Shown in pieces: positions 8,077 to 17,388 of a stretch of 64,000 nucleotides of DNA. The notes beneath the pieces were generated by a model. It was not told the DNA's origin and ran no database searches. It worked only from the letters and a program-made list of their open reading frames with translations. The position numbers were made by a program, and so were the translations under genes. The DNA comes from Bradyrhizobium sp. SK17 (GTDB lineage Bacteria; Pseudomonadota; Alphaproteobacteria; Rhizobiales; Xanthobacteraceae). The stretch spans positions 930,001 through 994,000 of the forward strand of contig NZ_CP025113.1 of NCBI RefSeq assembly GCF_002831585.1. Reading direction: 5' to 3'. Each line of letters begins with the position of its first letter. Position 1 is the first letter of the stretch.

Positions 8077-8847
8077 TCACACCTCCTCCGCCACCACCAT
8101 GTAGTTCACGTCCATGTCGGTCGAGACGGAGAACTTGTCGGCGAGCGGATTGTAGACCACGCCGGCCTGTTCCGTGATGGTGAGATTGACGTCGCCGAGA
8201 TAGCGCTCGAGCTCGGCCGGGGTGACGAATTTGCTCCACTCATGGGTGCCGCGCGGCAGCCAGCGCAGCACGTATTCGGCGCCGACGATGGCGAGCGCGA
8301 AGCTCTTCCAGTTGCGGTTCAGCGTCGAGACCACCATCAGCCCGCCGGGCTTGAGCATCGTGGCGCAACGCTTGATGAAGGCGCCGACGTCGACGACATG
8401 CTCGACCACTTCCATCGCCAGCACGATGTCGAAGCGCTCGCGCGCGTCCATCTCCTCGACCGTGGTGCAGCGATAGTCGATCGACAAATGCCCCTTGTCG
8501 GCATGCAGCTTCGCCGCCGAGATGTTGGTGGCGGACGGATCGACCCCGATCACCTGGGCGCCGAGCCGGGTGAACGGCTCGCACAGCAGCCCGGCGCCGC
8601 AGCCGATGTCGAGCAGGCGCAGCCCGGACAGGCAGCTCAGGCTCTTGGCGTTGCGCTCGAACTTGCGGCAGGCGGCGTCGCGGATGTAGGTCAGGCGCAG
8701 CGGATTGATCTTGTGCAGCGGCGCCATGTTGCCGCGCGGATCCCACCATTCATCCGACAGTTTGGAGAATTTCGCGATCTCGGCCGGATCGACCGAGCTG
8801 GCGGAGGCATTGGCGGAGGAACTGGAAATGGTTGATTGCATGGCCAT
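8077..8847 (-). CDS. ubiG: Ubiquinone biosynthesis O-methyltransferase
   Basis: A 256-residue protein matching UbiG throughout: FSKLSDEWWDPRGNMAPLHKINPLRL at the N-terminus, SAM motif I LLDIGCGAGLLCEP and the post-motif TLNRNWKSF segment typical of UbiG/COQ3. The enzyme carries out both O-methylations in ubiquinone synthesis at the inner membrane face. Two ATG codons (8847 and 8841) could start it; neither has a strong ribosome site. It lies next to lysC, divergently with the PH-domain gene in between, an arrangement common in Rhizobiales. Confidence 0.93.
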   Translation of the reverse strand: MAMQSTISSSSANASASSVDPAEIAKFSKLSDEWWDPRGNMAPLHKINPLRLTYIRDAACRKFERNAKSLSCLSGLRLLDIGCGAGLLCEPFTRLGAQVIGVDPSATNISAAKLHADKGHLSIDYRCTTVEEMDARERFDIVLAMEVVEHVVDVGAFIKRCATMLKPGGLMVVSTLNRNWKSFALAIVGAEYVLRWLPRGTHEWSKFVTPAELERYLGDVNLTITEQAGVVYNPLADKFSVSTDMDVNYMVVAEEV

Positions 8848-8861
8848 GATTGCGCGCGCCC

Positions 8862-9329
8862 CTATCGCGCGGTGATTGAACTGCGGAACGCCAGCGGCGA
8901 GGCGATGGTCCTGATCTTCTCAAAACCTTCGCCGACGCCCCGGATGGTCACATCGCCATAATTGAGGATGCGCCCGAGGATGCTCTGGTTGACATCGACG
9001 CTCTCGACCTTGTCGAGGCTCATCTCGAAGGTGCGCCGCTTGATGAACCCGGTCTTGTGCACGACCCGGAGATTGGTGACGTCGGTCTCGGTGGTCCAGC
9101 GGTGGAACCAGGCCGCCAGCGTCCAGTACAGCGCCGCAACCGCGACCACGGCGGCGGCGGCAAGGCACGCCAAAGTGAGGCCGTCGACCGTCGTCATGCG
9201 CGATGCGATCAGCAGCGCCAGCGCAACGATCCAGGCCAGGATCGCCTGCCAATAGAAGATCCAGTGCGCGTTGGTGGAATACAGCACCTTCTCGCCAGGC
9301 TGCAGGATTTCGTCGATGTAACGCCCCAT
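8862..9329 (-). CDS. Membrane protein with bacterial PH domain (DUF304-like)
   Basis: A 155-residue protein starting MGRYIDEILQPGEKVLYS. Two hydrophobic helices lie at about residues 25-70, followed by a PH-like domain with TETDVTNLRVVHKTGF and RTFEMSLDKVESVDV, the usual DUF304/bPH_2 pattern. Start at codon ATG 9329 is chosen because AAGG lies eight to ten bases upstream and family members begin here; the frame extends 21 codons further without similarity. The role is unknown, probably at the cell envelope. It ends 14 bases before ubiG begins. Confidence 0.8.
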   Translation of the reverse strand: MGRYIDEILQPGEKVLYSTNAHWIFYWQAILAWIVALALLIASRMTTVDGLTLACLAAAAVVAVAALYWTLAAWFHRWTTETDVTNLRVVHKTGFIKRRTFEMSLDKVESVDVNQSILGRILNYGDVTIRGVGEGFEKIRTIASPLAFRSSITAR

Positions 9330-9506
9330 CCGATCCGCCTTCGAGTAACCCCAGCGCCACAGCCCGCCGGGACGGCCCCAAGGGACCCCCATGAACCGGC
9401 TTGCCCCCGGGCGCGGCGCTATGTATACGCGCCTTTCGGTCCCCGCGCTTGCGGTTTTCGGCGTGGGTTAACCTACTTATCCTCTTAAAGGAATAGACGC
9501 GTCGTC

Positions 9507-10760
9507 ATGGGCCGCCTCGTGATGAAATTCGGCGGTACGTCCGTCGCCAATATCGATCGTATCCGCAACGTCGCGCAGCATGTGAAGCGCGAGGTCGACG
9601 CGGGCCATGAGGTCGCCGTCGTCGTCTCGGCGATGTCCGGCAAGACCAACGAGCTGGTGGCCTGGTGCACCGATGCCTCCGCCCTGCACGACGCGCGCGA
9701 ATATGACGCGGTGGTCGCCTCCGGCGAGCAGGTGACCTCGGGCCTGCTCGCGATCGTGCTGCAAGGCCTCGGTATCCAGGCGCGCTCCTGGCAGGGCTGG
9801 CAGATCCCGATCAAGACCTCCGACGCGCACGCCTCGGCGCGCATCCTCGAGATCGACGGCACCGAGATCATCACCCGCTTCAAGGAGCGCAAGGAAGTCG
9901 CCGTGATCGCCGGCTTCCAGGGCATCAATCCCGACACCGGCCGCATCACCACGCTCGGCCGTGGCGGCTCGGATACCTCGGCGGTGGCGATCGCGGCCGC
10001 GCTGCATGCCGACCGCTGCGACATCTACACCGACGTCGACGGCGTCTACACCACCGACCCGCGGGTGGTGCCGAAGGCGCGCCGGCTCGACAAGATCGCA
10101 TTCGAGGACATGCTTGAGCTGGCCTCGCAGGGCGCCAAGGTGCTGCAAGTCCGCTCGGTGGAGCTCGGCATGGTGCACAACATGCCGATCTTCGTGCGCT
10201 CCAGCTTCGACAAGCCAGAGGATATCGACCCGCACGGCACGCCGCCGGGCACGCTGATCTGCAGCGAGGAGGAAATCATGGAAATGCACGTCGTCACCGG
10301 CATCGCCTTCTCGAAGGACGAAGCCCAGATCTCCGTGCGCCAGATCGAGGACAAGCCGGGTGTGGCCGCCGCGATCTTCGGGCCGCTGGCCGATGCCAAT
10401 ATCAATGTCGACATGATCGTGCAGAACGTGTCCGAGGACGGCAAGACCACCGACCTCACCTTTACCGTTCCGGCCACCGACTATAACCGCGCCCGGGATA
10501 CCATTACCTCCGCCAAGACCAAGATTGGCTACATCAGGCTCGACACCGAGACCGACGTCGCCAAGGTCTCGGTGATCGGCAGCGGCATGCGCAGCCACGC
10601 CGGCGTCGCGGCGAAGGCGTTCAAGGCGCTGGCCGAGCGCAACATCAACATCCGCGCCATCACCACTTCCGAGATCAAGTTCTCGGTCCTGATCGACGCC
10701 GCCTATACCGAACTCGCGGTCCGCACCCTGCATACGCTGTACGGGCTGGACCAGGCGTAG
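9507..10760 (+). CDS. lysC: Aspartate kinase
   Basis: A 417-residue aspartokinase that phosphorylates aspartate, the first step toward lysine, threonine and methionine. The start MGRLVMKFGGTSVANIDRI carries the family signature KFGGTSV at residues 7-13. TTLGRGGSDTSAVA marks the active-site region, and two ACT domains follow from about residue 265 and bind feedback inhibitors. Length and ACT arrangement match the single-function, lysine/threonine-sensitive type of alphaproteobacteria. The start ATG 9507 follows AAAGGAA. It is divergent from the PH-domain gene. Confidence 0.95.
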   Translation: MGRLVMKFGGTSVANIDRIRNVAQHVKREVDAGHEVAVVVSAMSGKTNELVAWCTDASALHDAREYDAVVASGEQVTSGLLAIVLQGLGIQARSWQGWQIPIKTSDAHASARILEIDGTEIITRFKERKEVAVIAGFQGINPDTGRITTLGRGGSDTSAVAIAAALHADRCDIYTDVDGVYTTDPRVVPKARRLDKIAFEDMLELASQGAKVLQVRSVELGMVHNMPIFVRSSFDKPEDIDPHGTPPGTLICSEEEIMEMHVVTGIAFSKDEAQISVRQIEDKPGVAAAIFGPLADANINVDMIVQNVSEDGKTTDLTFTVPATDYNRARDTITSAKTKIGYIRLDTETDVAKVSVIGSGMRSHAGVAAKAFKALAERNINIRAITTSEIKFSVLIDAAYTELAVRTLHTLYGLDQA

Positions 10761-10804
10761 GGGCGATCGAGGGACCAGGCCGGCCGGGGGAGCTCCCTCT
10801 GCCT

Positions 10805-10904
10805 TCATTCCGGGGCGTGCGCAGCACGAGCCTGGAATCCATCGGGCCGCAGGTTCCGTGGATAAATGGATTCCGGGCTCGTGCTGCGCACGCCCCTGAA
10901 TGAC
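10805..10904. repeat. Palindromic intergenic repeat, family A copy 2
   Basis: Outer arms are cattccggggcgtgcgcag and gcgcacgcccctgaatg, with inner arms ggaatccat/atggattcc. The copy is shorter than copy 1 but uses the same core words. It lies downstream of lysC. Confidence 0.85.
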
Positions 10905-11067
10905 GAGGGGAGAGAAGGAGCCGTGCTCCACTACCCCGCCCCGGAGTTAGAATTTCTCTTAGCGGGCGCAGCATTACGTTGACGCAGACGTTATTTGCTA
11001 CTGGCAGGCGTTTTGCTTGGCAAAGCAAGCCTCGATTGGCTATACGGCCAGTCAGGTGGGCTGCCGC

Positions 11068-11084
11068 AAACTGTGCCACAGTTT
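11068..11084. promoter_or_regulatory. Perfect 17-base palindrome upstream of ptsP
   Basis: The sequence aaactgtgccacagttt is an exact inverted repeat of eight bases around a single central C. It lies about 120 bases before the ptsP start and looks like a dimeric regulator binding site. The cognate protein is unknown. It could also be a small hairpin in the transcript. Confidence 0.45.
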
Positions 11085-11203
11085 TGGCGATCCCGATTCG
11101 GCGGGAAACGGCGCCGAGCGACTAAAATTGTTTGTTTTGACGAGTTTTACGCCAGCGGCCGACCACCCTCGTGGGTCGGTCTCGTGGGGAGGGACTGAAG
11201 CTT

Positions 11204-13471
11204 ATGCGGAGCGCGTCGGGAGGCCCACGCATCCTGTTGAGACGGCTCCGCGAAACCATGGCGGAGCAAGTCTCCGCCCAGGAGCGCCTCGACAAGATCG
11301 TGGTGCTGATCGCGGCCAACATGGTGGCCGAGGTCTGCTCCTGCTACGTGCTGCGCGTCGACAACACGCTCGAACTCTATGCCACCGAAGGTCTGAACCG
11401 CGACGCCGTGCACCGCACCGTGCTGAGCGCGCATGAGGGCCTGGTCGGCCTGGTCGCCAGCGAGGCGACGCCGCTGAACCTGTCCGACGCGCAAAACCAT
11501 CCCGCCTTCGCCTACCGCCCGGAGACCGGCGAAGAGGCCTACCACTCGTTCCTCGGCGTGCCGATCCTGCGCGCCGGCAACACGCTCGGCGTGCTTGTCG
11601 TGCAGAACCGCGCCAAGCGGACCTATGTCGAGGAAGAGGTCGAGGCGCTGCAAACCACCGCCATGGTGCTGGCGGAGATGATCGCGTCCGGCGAGCTTGC
11701 CGCGCTGGCCCAGCCCGGCGCCGAGCCCGCGGCGCGGCATTCGCTGCACAAGACCGGCGCGGTGCTGTCGGACGGCATCGCGCTCGGCCATGTCGTGCTG
11801 CATGAGCCGCGCGTCGTCATCACCAACTACATCGCCGAGGACCTGCCGAAGGAAATCAAGCGGCTCGACACCGCGCTGGCCAATCTGCGCGCCGACCTCG
11901 ACCGCATGCTGGAGCGCGGCGACGTCGCCGAAGGCGGCGAGCACCGCGAGGTGCTGGAAGCCTATCGCATGTTCGCCAACGACCAGGGCTGGTCGCACAA
12001 GCTGCACGAGGCGGTCGCCACCGGCCTCACGGCGGAAGCCGCCGTCGAACGCGTGCAGTCCGACACCCGCGCGCGGATGCTGCGCTCGACCGATCCCTAT
12101 CTGCGCGACCGGCTGCACGACCTCGAGGATCTCGGCCATCGCCTGATGCGGCAGCTGGTCGGCCAGGACCACGCGCCGTCGCGCGAGCAATTGCCCGACA
12201 ACGCCATCCTGATCGCCCGCGCGATGGGTCCGGCGGCGCTGCTCGACTACGACCGCAAGCGGCTGCGCGGCCTGGTGCTGGAGGAAGGCACCGCGAATTC
12301 CCACGTCTCGATCGTGGCGCGCGCGCTCGGCATTCCCGCGGTCGGCGAGGTGCCGAACGCGCCCGGCATCGCCGATCCCGGAGATGCCATCATCGTCGAC
12401 GGCATTTCCGGCGAGATCTATGTCCGCCCCTCCGCCGAGATCGAATCGGCCTATGCCGAGCGCGTCCGGTTCCGGGCGCGGCGGCAGGCGCAATATTCGG
12501 CGCTGCGCGACAAGGCCTGCGTGACCAAAGACGGCCAACCGATCGAACTGTTGATCAATGCCGGCCTGACCATCGACCTGCCGCATATCGAGGAGACCGG
12601 CAGCGCCGGCATCGGCCTGTTCCGCACCGAATTGCAGTTCATGGTGAGCCCGAGCCTGCCGCGCTCCAGCGACCAGCTCGCGCTGTATCGTACCGTGCTC
12701 GACGCGGCGGGCGCCAAGCCCGTCACCTTCCGCACGCTCGACATCGGCGGCGACAAGGCGCTGCCCTATATGGAGACCGTGGTCGAGGAAAATCCCGCGC
12801 TCGGCTGGCGCGCGATCCGTCTCGGTCTGGACCGTCCGGGCCTGTTGCGTGGCCAGATCCGCGCGTTGCTGCGCGCCGGTGGCGGCCGCGCGCTGAAGAT
12901 CATGTTCCCGATGATCTCGGACATCGCCGAGTTCGACCAGGCCAAGGCGATCGTCGAACGCGAGCTGACCTATCTGCGCCAGCACGGCCATTCGCTGCCC
13001 GAACGCATCGATATCGGCACCATGGTCGAGGTCCCGGCCCTGCTCTACCAGCTCGACGAGCTGTTGAAGAAGGTCGATTTCGTCTCGGTCGGCTCCAACG
13101 ATTTGTTCCAGTTCCTGTTCGCGGTCGACCGCGGCAACTCCAAGGTTTCCGAGCGCTTCGACATCCTGTCGGCGCCGATCCTGCGCGCGCTGCGCGACAT
13201 CGTGCGCAAGGCCAGGGCCGCCAAGAAGGTCGCCTCGCTGTGCGGCGAGATGGCCTCGAAGCCGATCGGCGCGCTGGCGCTGATCGCACTCGGCTATCGC
13301 TCGCTGTCGCTGTCGGCGACCGCGCACGGCCCGGTCAAGGCGCTGATCCTCGACCTCGATGCCAAAAAGGCCGAGGCGATGATCAATCCGCTGCTGGATG
13401 CACCGGTCGGCAGCGTCTCGATCCGCGAGGCGCTGACGAAATTTGCGGAAACCGAGGGGCTGGCCTTGTAG
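11204..13471 (+). CDS. ptsP: Phosphoenolpyruvate-protein phosphotransferase of the nitrogen PTS (EI-Ntr)
   Basis: A 755-residue EI-Ntr. An N-terminal GAF domain (about residues 20-165) is followed by the PEP-utilising EI module. The phosphorylated histidine is H367 in GTANSHVSIVARALG, and the PEP-binding barrel follows (FRTLDIGGDKALPYME, GSNDLFQFLFAVDR, SLCGEMASKP). EI-Ntr passes phosphate from PEP to NPr and EIIA-Ntr, linking nitrogen status (glutamine sensed by GAF) to potassium transport and PHB metabolism. I start at ATG 11204 (MRSASGGPRILLRRLR), preceded by GGGAGGGACTGAAG, as in related proteins. Confidence 0.94.
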   Translation: MRSASGGPRILLRRLRETMAEQVSAQERLDKIVVLIAANMVAEVCSCYVLRVDNTLELYATEGLNRDAVHRTVLSAHEGLVGLVASEATPLNLSDAQNHPAFAYRPETGEEAYHSFLGVPILRAGNTLGVLVVQNRAKRTYVEEEVEALQTTAMVLAEMIASGELAALAQPGAEPAARHSLHKTGAVLSDGIALGHVVLHEPRVVITNYIAEDLPKEIKRLDTALANLRADLDRMLERGDVAEGGEHREVLEAYRMFANDQGWSHKLHEAVATGLTAEAAVERVQSDTRARMLRSTDPYLRDRLHDLEDLGHRLMRQLVGQDHAPSREQLPDNAILIARAMGPAALLDYDRKRLRGLVLEEGTANSHVSIVARALGIPAVGEVPNAPGIADPGDAIIVDGISGEIYVRPSAEIESAYAERVRFRARRQAQYSALRDKACVTKDGQPIELLINAGLTIDLPHIEETGSAGIGLFRTELQFMVSPSLPRSSDQLALYRTVLDAAGAKPVTFRTLDIGGDKALPYMETVVEENPALGWRAIRLGLDRPGLLRGQIRALLRAGGGRALKIMFPMISDIAEFDQAKAIVERELTYLRQHGHSLPERIDIGTMVEVPALLYQLDELLKKVDFVSVGSNDLFQFLFAVDRGNSKVSERFDILSAPILRALRDIVRKARAAKKVASLCGEMASKPIGALALIALGYRSLSLSATAHGPVKALILDLDAKKAEAMINPLLDAPVGSVSIREALTKFAETEGLAL

Positions 13472-13528
13472 CGACGCTGCCGTCGCTGTCACCGCCCGCT
13501 CACGCCTTCCGCAATTCGAGATACCGCC

Positions 13529-14608
13529 ATGCTCCCCGAAGCCAAACTCGACGTCCTGCTCGCCCACCACGCCTCGCTCGAGGCCGAGTTGCTCGGCGAG
13601 GTCAAATCCGACCGCTATGTCGCGATCACCCGCGAGCTCGCCGAGCTCAATCCGCTGATCGACGCAGTGAAGGCCTATCGTTCGGCCCGGTCAGAGCTTG
13701 CCGATACCGAGGCGATGCTGGCCGATGCCGGCACCGATGCCGAGATGCGCAGCATGGCGGAAGCCGAGCTGGAAACGTTGCAGGCGCGGATCGGCGAGCT
13801 CGAGCAGAAGATCCGGATCGCGCTGCTGCCCAAGGACGCGATGGACGACCGCAACGTGATGCTGGAAATCCGCGCCGGCACCGGCGGCGACGAGGCCTCG
13901 CTGTTCGCCGGCGACCTGTTCCGGATGTACGAGCGCTTCGCGGCCTTGCAGGGCTGGAAGGTCGAGGTGATCTCGGCAAGCGAGGGCACCGTCGGCGGCT
14001 ACAAGGAAATCATCGCCGAGGTGCAGGGCCGCGGCGCCTTCGCCAAGCTGAAATTCGAATCCGGCGTGCACCGGGTGCAGCGCGTGCCCGACACCGAAAC
14101 GCAGGGCCGCATCCACACCTCGGCCGCGACAGTCGCGGTGCTGCCCGAGGTGGAGGACGTCGACGTCGACATCAAGGACACCGACCTGCGGATCGAGACC
14201 ATGCGCGCCGGCGGCGCCGGCGGCCAGCACGTCAACAAGACCGAATCGGCGATCCGCATCACCCATCTGCCGACCGGCATCGTGGTCATGATGCAGGACA
14301 GCCGCTCGCAGCACAAGAATCGCGCCTCGGCGATGAACATCCTGCGCTCGCGCATCTATGACGCCGAGCGCCAGCGCGTCGAAGCCGCGCGCTCCGCCGA
14401 CCGCAAGGAGAAGGTCGGCTCGGGCGACCGCTCGGAGCGCATCCGCACCTATAATTTCCCGCAAGGGCGGGTCACCGACCACCGCATCAACCTGACGCTC
14501 TACAAGCTGCCGCAGGTGATCGCGGGCGAAGCGCTCGGCGAACTGATCGACGCGCTGACCACCGAGCACCAGGCCGCGCAGCTCGCGGCACAGGGCGCGG
14601 CGGCCTAA
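13529..14608 (+). CDS. prfA: Peptide chain release factor 1
   Basis: A 359-residue class I release factor that ends translation at UAA and UAG. The GGQ motif that triggers peptide release is at residues 231-233 ([15 protein letters not shown]) and the stop-codon-reading PxT motif appears as PDT at 187-189. The conserved [32 protein letters not shown] region completes RF1. The gene follows ptsP by 57 bases. Its usual partner prmC, whose product methylates the GGQ glutamine, is found 6.3 kb downstream here rather than next to it. The last four bases overlap the convergent MarR gene. Confidence 0.96.
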   Translation: MLPEAKLDVLLAHHASLEAELLGEVKSDRYVAITRELAELNPLIDAVKAYRSARSELADTEAMLADAGTDAEMRSMAEAELETLQARIGELEQKIRIALLPKDAMDDRNVMLEIRAGTGGDEASLFAGDLFRMYERFAALQGWKVEVISASEGTVGGYKEIIAEVQGRGAFAKLKFESGVHRVQRVPDTETQGRIHTSAATVAVLPEVEDVDVDIKDTDLRIETMRAGGAGGQHVNKTESAIRITHLPTGIVVMMQDSRSQHKNRASAMNILRSRIYDAERQRVEAARSADRKEKVGSGDRSERIRTYNFPQGRVTDHRINLTLYKLPQVIAGEALGELIDALTTEHQAAQLAAQGAAA

Positions 14609-15075
14609 AGCGCGCCGCCGGGCTGCGGAGAGGATCGCAGCAAGCGGCGCAATGCCGGGCTCGCGGCACGGCGGAGCTCCTCGACATTCTTCTTCGAGAT
14701 CACCTGAAGCTTCTGCTCGCCCTTCGCGGTCAGCTTGAGCTGAACCCTGCGACCATCCTCCGGATCGGTCACCCGGCTGACCAGCCCGAGCTTCGCCATG
14801 CGGTTCATCAATTCGACGGCGGAATGATGCCGTATCAGCAGGAACCGGGCGATGTCACCGACGCTCGGCGGGCCGGGCTCGGCAAAGCCCTTGATCCCGA
14901 GCAGCGCCTGATGCTGCTGCGGCGTCAATCCGGCCTGACGGGCTCCCTCCTCGCTGAACGCAAGGAACGTGCGCAGCTCGTAGCGAAACCGCGCCAGCGC
15001 CCGATAGTCCACCGTCGCGGTCGCCGCATTGCGTTTCGCAGCCCCGGCCGGGGCTCGCTGTCGTGGTGGAGGCAT
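14605..15075 (-). CDS. MarR family transcriptional regulator
   Basis: A 156-residue winged-helix protein. Helices 3-4 and the wing read [49 protein letters not shown], a standard MarR recognition helix and wing with the DPEDGRR motif. MarR proteins are dimeric repressors that usually respond to small phenolic or lipophilic ligands. It ends four bases inside prfA (convergent). On its other side lie the alpha-CTD-like gene on the same strand and the ABC importer on the opposite strand, either of which may be its target. Confidence 0.88.
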   Translation of the reverse strand: MPPPRQRAPAGAAKRNAATATVDYRALARFRYELRTFLAFSEEGARQAGLTPQQHQALLGIKGFAEPGPPSVGDIARFLLIRHHSAVELMNRMAKLGLVSRVTDPEDGRRVQLKLTAKGEQKLQVISKKNVEELRRAASPALRRLLRSSPQPGGAL

Positions 15076-15217
15076 TCAGTCGTCCCGCTCTGGCTCGCTC
15101 CGCCGGACGGCAGACGCGATTCGAGACTATCAAGCCCGAGCTGCACGCACCATGCTACCGGCAGCCTTTTGCACTCATGTTTTCAACGGTTTGCCGGTCG
15201 CGCCGTGCGGCCAAGCG

Positions 15218-15688
15218 TCACGGCTGCGGCCAGTGATCGTAGCTTGAGCTCAATATCTTCAAGAGCACGATCTGGAACGCGACCGGGATCCGCGGGCTCC
15301 TGCGGCGGATCGACTTCTCCAGCGCCTCGGTGATCTCGCTCTTGGTCAGATCGCCGGCCGACGCGCGCGCCACCAGACCGCCCCAGATCTCCGACAGCGA
15401 TTTGCCGGTATGGTGCGGGGACGGGATCGATATCCCGCGCGCCTCGGCCCATTCGACGATCTCACGCATGGTCTGCCGCCCGCAGTTCCGCGCGGTGGCA
15501 AGATGGCTCGCCGTCAAGAGGCGCAGCAGATCGTCCGGCGGCGTCCAGCCGATCTTCGGCGGCACTTCATCGAGCAGCTCGACCGACAGCTCCTTCAGAA
15601 CGTTGACCGCGCGAATGCTCAGGTCGCACGATGAGGCCGCCGCCTTCGCTTCGGAACTGCCAACCTGACCTGGGGGCTCTTCGACCAT
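15218..15688 (-). CDS. Stand-alone protein resembling the RNA polymerase alpha C-terminal domain
   Basis: A 156-residue protein of no named family that I recognise. Residues about 22-95 resemble the helix-hairpin-helix fold of the RpoA C-terminal domain: LSIRAVNVLKEL aligns with E. coli LTVRSANCLKAE, and ARNCGRQTMREIVEWAEARGIS aligns with the [20 protein letters not shown] segment. The equivalents of DNA-contacting R265, N268 and G296 are kept (R, N, G); K298 and S299 are Q and T. There is no RpoA N-terminal assembly domain. A second helical region follows (KSIRRRSPRIPVAFQIVLLKIL). It is divergent from the importer's binding-protein gene. A role in transcription is inference only. Confidence 0.7.
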   Translation of the reverse strand: MVEEPPGQVGSSEAKAAASSCDLSIRAVNVLKELSVELLDEVPPKIGWTPPDDLLRLLTASHLATARNCGRQTMREIVEWAEARGISIPSPHHTGKSLSEIWGGLVARASAGDLTKSEITEALEKSIRRRSPRIPVAFQIVLLKILSSSYDHWPQP

Positions 15689-15850
15689 CGTGCTTCACTA
15701 CAGGACCGATGCCCGGACGGTAAACCCTCGATGTATCGTTGACCGATATTAATCGATCGTAGGCCGATATGATTCGACGAAAGGCGACATTGACTAAATA
15801 TCCCGGTGGGGAATGCTAGCCGCGACAGGCTGCCACATCGCAGCCGGCGC

Positions 15851-15883
15851 GTCGTGCCGCGGATCGCTCCGATCCGCGACGAC
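15851..15883. promoter_or_regulatory. Strong hairpin in the leader of the ABC importer operon
   Basis: The arms cgcggatcg (15858-15866) and cgatccgcg (15870-15878) pair perfectly around the loop ctc, and outer arms gtcgt and acgac extend the stem past a two-base bulge. It lies about 45 bases before the ATG of the solute-binding gene, so it could act in RNA as an attenuating or stabilising hairpin, or in DNA as an operator. No T-run follows. Confidence 0.5.
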
Positions 15884-15927
15884 TGACTTTGGGCGCCAAT
15901 AATAATATAATTGGAGGATACCAAGCG

Positions 15928-17283
15928 ATGAGCACCAAGGATTTTCCGCCGGGCAGCGCAACGAACGTCTCGCGTCGCACCTTGCTGCAGGCCGGCGCAG
16001 GCCTGATCGGCGGCACCGTGCTGCCGGCCTCGATCGCGTCGAGGGCATTCGCCGAGGACCATCCGGCGATCGGGACCTTTCCCGCCGGCACCTCCGGATC
16101 GTCGGTCTTCATCGGCATCTCGGTGCCGCGCACTGGCACCTACGCGGTGCAGGGCGAGGATGAGCTGAAGGGCTACCAGCTCGCGATCGAACACATCAAC
16201 AGCGGCCATGAGCTGATCAAGAAGATCTCGCCGAAGACCAGCAAGGGCGTGCTCGGCAAGGAGCTGAAGTTCGGCGTCGCGGATTCCGCGGCGAAGCCGA
16301 ACGAGGCCGTGCAGGCGCAGCAGCGCTTCATCTCGGAGAACAAGGCCGTGATGATCACCGGCGGCACGTCGAGCGCGGTCGCGGTCGCGCTGAACAAGCT
16401 GGCGCAGCGCGAGAAGGTGATCTTCGTCTGCGGCATCTCCGGCTCCAACGACACCACCGGCAAGGACTGCGTGCGCTACGGCTTCCGGCAGAATTTCTTC
16501 GGCCAGACCGCAGCGGCGGCGATCGCACCGGTCATGATCAAGGCGTTCGGCAAGAACAAGAAGGCCGCCTATCTGACGCCGGACTACACCTACGGCCACA
16601 CCGTCACCAAATCGATGCAGGATTCGCTCGCCCAGGCGGGCTGGACCACCGTCACCAACCAGGTCTCGCCGCTCGGCGCGCCGGACTATTCGTCATACCT
16701 GCTGAACGTCGCGAATTCCGGCGCCGACGTGCTGATCAACGTCAACTGGGGTCATGACGCCGTGCTGTCGACCCAGCAGGCCAAGCAGTTCGGCGTGCTC
16801 GACAAGATGAAGCTCGTGGTGCCCTACCAGGTGCCGTTCATCGCCCGCGAGACCGGCGGCCTGATGCAGGGCGTCTACGCCGCCACCGATTATTGGTGGA
16901 CCATCGAGGACAAATATCCGCTGGCCAAGATGTTCAACGAAACCTTCGAGAAGAAGTTCGGCTACAAGCCGGAATGGGGCGCCGAGAACGCCTATGTCAG
17001 CTTCGCGCACTGGGCCCGCATGGTCGAGGAAGCCGGCAGCTTCTATCCGCCCGACGTCATCAAGGCCTACGAGAAGGGCGAAACCATCCCGTCGCTGGTC
17101 GGCGACGTGCACTATCGCCCCGAAGATCACCAGTGCGTCCGCCCCGTCATCATCGTCCGCGGCAAGATGGAAAAGGAGATGAAGAACAAGGAGGACTATT
17201 ACGAGGTGGTCGAGATCGTCCCCGGCGACGGCCTGATGCAGAAGCCGGACGCGTTCGGCTGCCATCTCGGCGACTATACCTGA
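15928..17283 (+). CDS. ABC transporter solute-binding protein, branched-chain amino acid/amide (HAAT) family
   Basis: A 451-residue periplasmic-binding-fold protein (Peripla_BP_6 type). The N-terminus VSRRTLLQAGAGLIGGTVLP is a likely Tat signal with twin arginine and AFA cleavage near residue 37. The mature domain begins IGISVPRTGTYAVQGEDELKGYQLAIEHIN, the usual HAAT pattern. Start at ATG 15928 is supported by GGAGG eleven to fifteen bases upstream. It opens the operon with livH, a livM-livG fusion and livF. The ligand is not predictable; HAAT systems carry branched-chain amino acids, urea, short amides or aromatic acids. Confidence 0.87.
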   Translation: MSTKDFPPGSATNVSRRTLLQAGAGLIGGTVLPASIASRAFAEDHPAIGTFPAGTSGSSVFIGISVPRTGTYAVQGEDELKGYQLAIEHINSGHELIKKISPKTSKGVLGKELKFGVADSAAKPNEAVQAQQRFISENKAVMITGGTSSAVAVALNKLAQREKVIFVCGISGSNDTTGKDCVRYGFRQNFFGQTAAAAIAPVMIKAFGKNKKAAYLTPDYTYGHTVTKSMQDSLAQAGWTTVTNQVSPLGAPDYSSYLLNVANSGADVLINVNWGHDAVLSTQQAKQFGVLDKMKLVVPYQVPFIARETGGLMQGVYAATDYWWTIEDKYPLAKMFNETFEKKFGYKPEWGAENAYVSFAHWARMVEEAGSFYPPDVIKAYEKGETIPSLVGDVHYRPEDHQCVRPVIIVRGKMEKEMKNKEDYYEVVEIVPGDGLMQKPDAFGCHLGDYT

Positions 17284-17388
17284 TCAAACGTGGGAAAACT
17301 CGGCGCCGTGGGCGGGGCGACCCGACCCGCGGCGCCGCTTTGTGTCGAAACGCCTGCCTCCATTGACCGGGCCAACTGAACGCATGTC

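Larger units (their letters stand above)
10761..11203. other. Intergenic stretch: repeat A copy 2 and probable ptsP promoter/leader
   Basis: This 443-base gap between lysC and ptsP contains the palindromic repeat at 10805-10904, a perfect 17-base palindrome at 11068-11084 and a hairpin (ccgacc/ggtcgg) at 11159-11179 just before the ptsP ribosome site. An AT-rich stretch around 11125-11150 is a plausible promoter area. No coding frame or RNA gene is recognised. Confidence 0.55.

Noticed and set aside
9477..10931. Long open frame opposite lysC (about 484 codons)
   Set aside because: Same reason: aspartate kinase motifs are clear on the plus strand; the opposite frame is Asp/Arg/Gly/His-rich with no known fold.
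11147..13570. Long open frame on the minus strand opposite ptsP (about 807 codons)
   Set aside because: ptsP on the plus strand has all EI-Ntr motifs. The opposite frame is a product of high GC third positions and has no recognisable domain.
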